Assembly (NCBI GenBank): GCA_900547595.1
Contig: URHE01000065.1
Coordinates: 1-10,686, forward strand
Direction: 5' to 3'
Length of the DNA stretch: 10,686 nt
Source of the DNA: an uncultured Desulfovibrio sp.
GTDB taxonomy: Bacteria; Desulfobacterota; Desulfovibrionia; Desulfovibrionales; Desulfovibrionaceae
The translations under genes and the position numbers were made by a program. The notes beneath the pieces were generated by a model that had not been told where the DNA came from, did no database searches, and saw nothing but the letters and a program-made list of their open reading frames with translations. Positions 5,807 to 10,686 of this stretch are shown piece after piece (positions within the stretch are counted from its first letter, which is position 1; each line of letters opens with the position of its first letter).

Positions 5807-7756
5807 ATGACCGGTCTTGTGCAACCGCTGATCCAGGTGGGCGAGCGCCCCTTTGATTTTGGCGTGGTCACGCCGCTTGTGCCTGTGGCGCAGTATGCCG
5901 AAGAGGCGGCGCGGTCCATGGGCATCCGCACCTGCATCGCGCTTTCCGGCGTGGACAACGACGTGGAAGTGGCCCTGGAAATGATCCGCGCGGAAAACGT
6001 CAAGCTGCTGGCAACGCGCGGGTATACCGAGCATATCCTCCGTTCAAGGACAACGGTGCCCATCCTTTCCATCGGCTATTCGGCGGAGAATTTTTTCGAG
6101 ACCCTGCTTCCCTACCAGAACTCCGGGCTGGCGGTGGGGCATCTGTGCTTTCCCGGACAGGGCGGCAAGTTCGACAAGGTCGCCCGGCTGCTCGGCATCA
6201 AGGGCTACCGGCTTGAGGTGGAGGATCGGGATGAGCTGGACGATGCCCTGGACGAGGCGCGCAGGCTCAACATCGAGCTGCTCATCGGCGGCCTCGGGCT
6301 CATTGGCCGCGCGCGGAAAAAGGGCTTTCAGGGCATCCCCCTGCTGGCGGAAAACCGCGAGGTGGTCTGGCAGACCTTCGCGGACGCCAGGTCCATGCTC
6401 GCCATCCACAGCATCAGCGCGGCGCGCAACGACTTCATCCGCACCATTCTGGACACCAATCCCAATATCATCATGTATTGCGACGCCGATCTGACCATCA
6501 CCTACGCCAATGCTTCCGCCGCCCAGACCTTTGCCGCCGTTGCCTCGGACCTGACCGGCAGGGCGCTTTCCGAACTTTTTCCCGACATCGATCCCGGCAT
6601 CTGTTTTTCCTGTCCGGGCGAACGCTGCGAGCCGACCCTGCTCACGGACGCCACGGGACGGGAATTTCTTTTTGAACAGCGCAGGATCACCCTTCAGGAC
6701 GATCTGCACGGCCTCATCGTGTCGCTCAGCACTGTGGCCGACATTCAGAAAAAGGAGCGCAAGGTGCGCCAGAAACATCTGGTGCGTGAATTGCGTTCCG
6801 TATTCACCCTGGGGGACATCGTCGGCGAAAGCGCGGCCCTGCGCGAGGCGCGGGCCTGCGCGGCGCGCTTTGCCGCCAGCGAGGCGCCGGTGCTCATCGT
6901 GGGCGAAACCGGCACCGGCAAGGAGATGTTTGCGCAGGGCATCCATGCCCAAAGCGCCAGGGCGCAGGCGCCGTTCATCTCCATCAACTGCGCGTCGCTC
7001 TCGGAGCATCTTTTGGAAAGCGAGCTCTTCGGCTACGAGGAGGGCGCGTTCACCAGCGCCCGGCGCGGCGGAAAGCCCGGCCTTTTCGAGCTGGCGGACA
7101 AGGGGACCATCTTTCTCGACGAGATTGGCGAAATGGCGCCCGCGGTGCAGGCGCGGCTTTTGCGCGTGCTTCAGGACAAGGTGGTCACCCGGCTCGGGGG
7201 GGCGCATTTTGTGGCCGTGGATGTGCGCGTGGTCTGCGCCACCAACCGCAACCTGCTGGACATGGTGCGCGCCGGAACGTTTCGCGCGGATCTGTTTTAC
7301 CGCATCAATACGCTCATTCTCGTGCTTCCGCCCCTTGACCGGCGCGGGGACGACGCGGTCCTCATCGCGCGCTCCTGGGCGGCCAGGGTGGGGGTGCGTC
7401 TTTCCCCCGATGCCCTGGAGGCGTTGCGCCGCCGCGTCTGGCGCGGCAATGTGCGCGAAATGCTCCATGTGCTGGAGCGGGCGCGCACCATGCGCCCAGG
7501 CGCGGTCATCAGGGACACGGATCTGCTGTCGGACGAGGAGCTGCTGGCGGGCGCCGGAAGGGAAGCGGGAGAAACGCGGAACGCCCCGGAGAGCGCATCG
7601 GAACGCGGGGAACTTGTGGCCGCGCTGGAGCGGCACCGCTGGCACCGGGGCAGAACAGCGGCGGCGCTGGGCATTTCCCGCGCCACCCTCTGGAAACGGA
7701 TGCGCCGTCTTGGCCTTGTGTCCGCCGGGCGTCTCAGCGCTGCGCGCGGCTCCTGA
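5807..7756 (+). CDS. Sigma-54-dependent transcriptional activator, PrpR type (PrpR_N-PAS-AAA+-Fis HTH)
   Basis: 649 aa from the ATG with the best RBS. Domains in order: a PrpR_N-like effector domain (about 18-203, containing LLATRGYTE and GGLG), a PAS domain (about 209-313), a sigma-54-interacting AAA+ ATPase (about 335-575) and a Fis-type helix-turn-helix (about 601-639, GRTAAALGISRATLWKRM). The ATPase has Walker A GETGTGKE (366-373), loop GAFTSA (413-418) where most members read GAFTGA, Walker B IFLDEIGE (about 435-442) and FRADLFYR (about 492-499), with RGNVREM later. The PAS domain holds C266, C269 and C274 (CxxC-x4-C). It is transcribed divergently from the catabolic operon, whose promoter is sigma-54 type, so it very likely activates that operon on binding an organic acid intermediate. 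PrpR itself senses 2-methylcitrate; the effector here is unknown. Confidence 0.93.
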   Translation: MTGLVQPLIQVGERPFDFGVVTPLVPVAQYAEEAARSMGIRTCIALSGVDNDVEVALEMIRAENVKLLATRGYTEHILRSRTTVPILSIGYSAENFFETLLPYQNSGLAVGHLCFPGQGGKFDKVARLLGIKGYRLEVEDRDELDDALDEARRLNIELLIGGLGLIGRARKKGFQGIPLLAENREVVWQTFADARSMLAIHSISAARNDFIRTILDTNPNIIMYCDADLTITYANASAAQTFAAVASDLTGRALSELFPDIDPGICFSCPGERCEPTLLTDATGREFLFEQRRITLQDDLHGLIVSLSTVADIQKKERKVRQKHLVRELRSVFTLGDIVGESAALREARACAARFAASEAPVLIVGETGTGKEMFAQGIHAQSARAQAPFISINCASLSEHLLESELFGYEEGAFTSARRGGKPGLFELADKGTIFLDEIGEMAPAVQARLLRVLQDKVVTRLGGAHFVAVDVRVVCATNRNLLDMVRAGTFRADLFYRINTLILVLPPLDRRGDDAVLIARSWAARVGVRLSPDALEALRRRVWRGNVREMLHVLERARTMRPGAVIRDTDLLSDEELLAGAGREAGETRNAPESASERGELVAALERHRWHRGRTAAALGISRATLWKRMRRLGLVSAGRLSAARGS

Positions 7757-8333
7757 GCCAGGGCTTTTCCGTGCCCGCGCGCAGGCGCGCGATGTTTTCC
7801 CTGTGCCTGACAAAGACGATGGCGCAGAGGCACAGGCTCAGGGGCAGCCACTGCCAGGCGCCCGCAAGGGCGAGAAAGACCGGCAGGGAGCCGAGCAGGC
7901 TGAGCGAGCCGAGCGAGACAAAGCCGCTGCGCCAGATGACGAGCATGCACAGCGCGCAGGAGCCGAGCAGCGGCCAGAAGGCGAGCGGCAGAAAAACGCC
8001 GATGCTCGTGGCCACGGCCTTGCCGCCCCTGAAGTGCATGAAGCAGGAAAAGACATGCCCGAGAACCGCCGCCACGGCCACCAGACTGACAAAGAGCGGC
8101 GCCGGGCCGACCTTCAGGGCGATCCAGACGGGCACGGCGCCCTTGAGCAGGTCGCAGGCCAGCGTGGCCACGCCGTAGCCGAAGCCGCACAGGCGCGAAA
8201 CATTGGTGGCGCCGGTGCTCCGGCTGCCGTCCGTGCGCGGGTCGATGCCGCAAAAGGTCCTGGCGATGACCACGCCCCAGGGCACGGCCCCGAGCAGATA
8301 GGCGAAAAGGATCAGGACGGGTTTGACAAGCAT
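7734..8333 (-). CDS. plsY: Glycerol-3-phosphate acyltransferase PlsY
   Basis: 199 aa, the usual PlsY length, an inner-membrane protein with several transmembrane helices. It transfers the acyl group from acyl-phosphate to glycerol-3-phosphate, the first step of phosphatidic acid synthesis. The three family motifs are visible: GSRSTGATNVSR (36-47; more often GSGNxGATNxxR), GHVFSCFMHFRGGKA (92-106) and RHRENIARLRAGTE (176-189). The start ATG has AAGGAG (8340-8345) 6 nt upstream. It follows the RNB ribonuclease gene by 23 bp, so the two are probably cotranscribed. Its 3' end overlaps that of the convergent regulator by 23 bp, with no clear terminator between them. Confidence 0.95.
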   Translation of the reverse strand: MLVKPVLILFAYLLGAVPWGVVIARTFCGIDPRTDGSRSTGATNVSRLCGFGYGVATLACDLLKGAVPVWIALKVGPAPLFVSLVAVAAVLGHVFSCFMHFRGGKAVATSIGVFLPLAFWPLLGSCALCMLVIWRSGFVSLGSLSLLGSLPVFLALAGAWQWLPLSLCLCAIVFVRHRENIARLRAGTEKPWLRSRAQR

Positions 8334-8339
8334 GGCGTT

Positions 8340-8345
8340 CTCCTT
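8340..8345 (-). promoter_or_regulatory. Ribosome binding site of plsY
   Basis: Minus-strand AAGGAG lies 6 nt before the plsY ATG, within the 23-bp gap after the ribonuclease stop codon. It supports coupled expression from the upstream promoter. Confidence 0.7.
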
Positions 8346-8356
8346 GCGGCAGCGCG

Positions 8357-10504
8357 TCAGTCAGCGGGAACCGCTTCAAGGATATGTATCTCGTTATACA
8401 GCGGCTGCACCTTGCCGAGGCGCACGCGCACCCGCATGCCGGGCGCCGCGCGTTCGTCGAAGAGCCTGCGTCTGCCGCGCACGAAGAGGCCCTGCTCCGG
8501 CAGGCTCACCGTGGCAAAGGCGTCGTTTTCTTCCGTGATGACGCCGGGCCACCATATCCTGTCGCCCTGCTGCCGGAAATGCAGGAGCTTCCAGTAGCGG
8601 GGGCGGAAGCGCTGCGCCTGGCCGGCCGCTTCCAGCGCCGGAGAAAGCTGTTCCAGCAGGGCGCCGAGGGCCGCCTCGTCCCAGCGGGGCCTGCCCGTGG
8701 CGAGCATGTGCAGCGTCTGGGCCTCGTTGACCAGGTCCGGATAGCGGCGCAACGGCGATGTCACCGGCGCATAGCGCGGGAGGGCCAGGGCCGCGTGCGG
8801 CCGGGCCTGCACTTCCAGCGAGGACGGGATGAGCGCGCGCAGGACTCGGGCAAGGTCCTGGGGTTCGCGCCAGATGCCCGAATATTCGCGCGGCACGGCC
8901 ACGTCCTGCGTCCGGTGGAGCAGGGGCACGCCGTGGGCCGCGCCCCATTCGGCAAGGGCCGCGCTGGCGAGGATCATGAGTTCCGCCACGAGCATCTGGG
9001 CATCGGGCGCCGGTTCCGCGAGGGAAAGGCGCACCGTGACCTCACGGCCCACGCCCTCCAGAGCGATCTGCGGTTCAGGCCGTTCCATGACCACGGCTCC
9101 GGCGCGAAGGCGCGCGGCCTGGCGGCGGCGGGCCAGGGCCAGGCCCAGGCGCAGTTGCGCGGCATGGGCCGCCGCGGGGGTGTCCGGCGTTCCCGCCGTG
9201 CCGTCAAGGACGGTCTGGACATCGGGATAGGCAAGGTTGGCCGCGATGCGCGCCGTTGCCGCGAAGGGTTCGCAGGGGCCGGCATTGCCGTCGCCATCCA
9301 CGCTCACGCGCACGCAGAAGACAGGCCGCGCCTCTCCGGCGCGCAGCGACCAGGCGTCCGTACCGAGCTCTTCCGGCAGCATGTGGCAGTCGCCTTCGGG
9401 GAGGTAGATGCTGGTGGCGCGGTGCAGAACGGCCCTGTCCAGCGGCGAGCCGAAGGGCCAGGCCAGGCCCGGGCAGGCGAGCGCCACGGTCACGCGCCAG
9501 CCGGAACCGTCCGGAAGTTCCTCCACAAAAAAGGCGTCGTCCACATCGCGTGTGCTGGCGCTGTCGATGCTGATGAAGGGCAGACCGCAGTGGGGGAGGC
9601 CGCGCGTGGCCGCATCCGGGCCGTCGCATTGGCCCCGGCCCAGGGCCGCCAGGCGGGCGACGTCGTCACGGCAGGGCTGCCACCACGCGTCCCCCGGCTC
9701 GTAGCCCGCGCGGTCCAGCCAGAAATTGTGGTGCGGCGGAAGCTCGCCCCAGGCCACGAGCAGCTGGAGCGGCAGATGCGGCACCTCCGGCAGGCCCTTG
9801 GCGATCAGCCGCCACAGGGCGTCGTCCTCCTGGCATTCGGGGTCGATCATCCGGGCGCGCAGGAGCGCCTTGAGCCGGGCGGCCGTTTCCGGCGCTGGCC
9901 AGGGCACGCCTTCGGCGGCGAAAGCGCCGTTCCCCCGCGGCGGCAATTCCCGGCGGCCGCAGGCCACTTCCCAGAGCAGGCGCAGAAAGGCGGCGCCGCC
10001 CGCCACCAGGGCCTCCCGCTCTTCGCGGGCGCTCTGTTCGCTCAGGCGGCGCTCCACGGTTTCGGCGTCATAAACCAGAAACTCCGGCGGCTGGAAGCGG
10101 AAATGGCTCTTGCAGGCGAGCAGCGCGCGGCCATAGGCGGCCACCTCGTCCGGGCCGGGAGCGGTTTCCGTGAGTTCGGCGAACCAGCGGGCCGGGGCGG
10201 CCCGCACCTCGCCCTGGGCCAGCTCCCAGAGTTCGGCCACGGGTACGGCCGTTGCCGCGGCCTCCCGCCGGGTCTTGTGGGCCGCGAGCAGGCGCGCCAT
10301 CTCGTCCTTGCCCGGCGTTCCGTCATGGACGGGGCCAAGCCACGGCAGCAGGCGGTTCTCCGCCAGCCGCGTCTCGCGGCGATTGGGCAGAAAGAGGCGC
10401 AGCTTGCCGCCCGCCTCTTCCAGGACCATGGCGATCTGGACGGCATTGCCCTCCAGATATTCCACTATGCAACCCGGCGCGGGGTAGCGCACGCTTTCCT
10501 GCAT
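8357..10504 (-). CDS. RNase II/R-family (RNB domain) 3'-5' exoribonuclease
   Basis: 715 aa, between E. coli RNase II (644) and RNase R (813). A roughly 300-residue N-terminal region, beginning with a small beta-rich segment (about 6-60), precedes the RNB domain. The four catalytic Asp residues are present in SIDSASTRDVDDAF (D314, D320, D322, D323). Downstream are RATSIYLPEG (about 362-371), MLPEEL (about 375-380) and the TSPLRRYPDL signature (582-591). The last 65 or so residues resemble an S1-like RNA-binding domain. It should degrade RNA processively with Mg2+ in the cytoplasm. The ATG at 10504 has a modest AAAGGG upstream, and the N-terminus starting there (MQESVRYPAPG) suits relatives better than the TTG at 10612. 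It heads the pair with plsY. Confidence 0.93.
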   Translation of the reverse strand: MQESVRYPAPGCIVEYLEGNAVQIAMVLEEAGGKLRLFLPNRRETRLAENRLLPWLGPVHDGTPGKDEMARLLAAHKTRREAAATAVPVAELWELAQGEVRAAPARWFAELTETAPGPDEVAAYGRALLACKSHFRFQPPEFLVYDAETVERRLSEQSAREEREALVAGGAAFLRLLWEVACGRRELPPRGNGAFAAEGVPWPAPETAARLKALLRARMIDPECQEDDALWRLIAKGLPEVPHLPLQLLVAWGELPPHHNFWLDRAGYEPGDAWWQPCRDDVARLAALGRGQCDGPDAATRGLPHCGLPFISIDSASTRDVDDAFFVEELPDGSGWRVTVALACPGLAWPFGSPLDRAVLHRATSIYLPEGDCHMLPEELGTDAWSLRAGEARPVFCVRVSVDGDGNAGPCEPFAATARIAANLAYPDVQTVLDGTAGTPDTPAAAHAAQLRLGLALARRRQAARLRAGAVVMERPEPQIALEGVGREVTVRLSLAEPAPDAQMLVAELMILASAALAEWGAAHGVPLLHRTQDVAVPREYSGIWREPQDLARVLRALIPSSLEVQARPHAALALPRYAPVTSPLRRYPDLVNEAQTLHMLATGRPRWDEAALGALLEQLSPALEAAGQAQRFRPRYWKLLHFRQQGDRIWWPGVITEENDAFATVSLPEQGLFVRGRRRLFDERAAPGMRVRVRLGKVQPLYNEIHILEAVPAD

Positions 10505-10686
10505 GGTCGGCCCTTTGCCGCCGGGAACGACGGGCTTCAGAGTGGTTTTGTTATGTTTTTGCGTTGGCAGCGCGTCTGTGCTTGCGCGTGTATTGCCGAA
10601 ATTCTCCGTCAAAAACCGCCTTTTCGGCGCCGGCTGCGTCAGAGAAAAATTTTCTTGGTCGAGTACCTGAGTACACTCCCCGCGAA
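10505..10686. other. Gene-free 182-bp upstream region of the ribonuclease gene
   Basis: No coding region with a usable start is seen. It contains an AT-rich 13-bp palindrome, AGAAAA-A-TTTTCT (10643-10655), and two direct copies of GAGTAC at 10661-10666 and 10669-10674, whose GTAC cores form GTAC-CTGA-GTAC. These may be regulatory for the ribonuclease gene or for a gene beyond the right edge. No convincing sigma-70 promoter was found: TTGACG (10607-10612, minus strand) lacks a good -10 at 16-18 bp. Confidence 0.4.

Noticed and set aside
7776..7789. GC hairpin as a terminator for the regulator
   Set aside because: The stem is only 5 bp (CGCGC/GCGCG), within the plsY coding region, with just a short interrupted T run after it.
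6044..7813. Minus-strand open frame of 589 codons
   Set aside because: It lies antisense to the sigma-54 activator, whose motifs are unmistakable, and has low-complexity composition with no recognisable domain.
6672..8597. Plus-strand open frame of 641 codons spanning the regulator, plsY and ribonuclease ends
   Set aside because: It crosses three supported genes out of frame and is Arg/Ala/Ser-rich, typical of a GC shadow.
10505..10612. TTG start at 10612 for the ribonuclease
   Set aside because: TTG is a weaker start, the added 36 residues look non-conserved, and MQESVRYPAPG suits the family's beginning.
1..10686. tRNA, rRNA, CRISPR array, insertion sequence or phage remnants
   Set aside because: None was seen on either strand; no repeat-spacer pattern, transposase or integrase motif is present.

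Overview
The window is high-GC bacterial DNA with densely packed genes. The RNB-family ribonuclease and PlsY-type acyltransferase resemble those of Desulfovibrionaceae (anaerobic, sulfate- or sulfonate-respiring Desulfobacterota), and a [4Fe-4S] enoate reductase plus an iron-type alcohol dehydrogenase suit an anaerobe. This taxonomic guess comes from recall of the families, not from a search.

Left part (1-5484, all on the minus strand): a catabolic operon read right to left. Its order is a DASS/SLC13-type carboxylate transporter, an amidohydrolase_2-fold protein lacking most of the usual metal ligands, a metallo-beta-lactamase-fold hydrolase of lactonase type, a 4-hydroxybutyrate-dehydrogenase-like iron alcohol dehydrogenase, and an Old Yellow Enzyme/2-enoate reductase cut by the window edge. 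The gaps of 27 to 68 bp suggest one transcript.

Middle (5485-5806): a divergent control region. On the minus strand it carries a very good sigma-54 (-24/-12) promoter for the operon. On the plus strand it has a sigma-70-like promoter for the regulator. Two copies of a 10-bp near-palindrome (GACAAWTTGT) lie 89 and 167 bp upstream of the predicted sigma-54 start, where enhancer sites are expected. The plus-strand gene that follows (5807-7756) encodes a PrpR-type sigma-54-dependent activator (PrpR_N, PAS, AAA+, Fis-type HTH), so promoter and activator match.

Right part (7734-10504, minus strand): a housekeeping pair, an RNase II/R-family exoribonuclease followed after 23 bp by plsY. plsY overlaps the regulator tail to tail by 23 bp. 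The last 182 bp hold no gene and contain short AT-rich and GTAC-containing repeats.

How the genes may work together (inference): an effector sensed by the PrpR_N domain turns on uptake of an organic acid or lactone. The lactonase-type hydrolase opens a lactone, the iron dehydrogenase oxidises the hydroxy acid, and the enoate reductase saturates a C=C bond. The lactonase plus 4-hydroxybutyrate dehydrogenase pairing recalls the Agrobacterium blcABC (attKLM) gamma-butyrolactone pathway, but the transporter, amidohydrolase-like protein, enoate reductase and sigma-54 control are different. The substrate is unknown.
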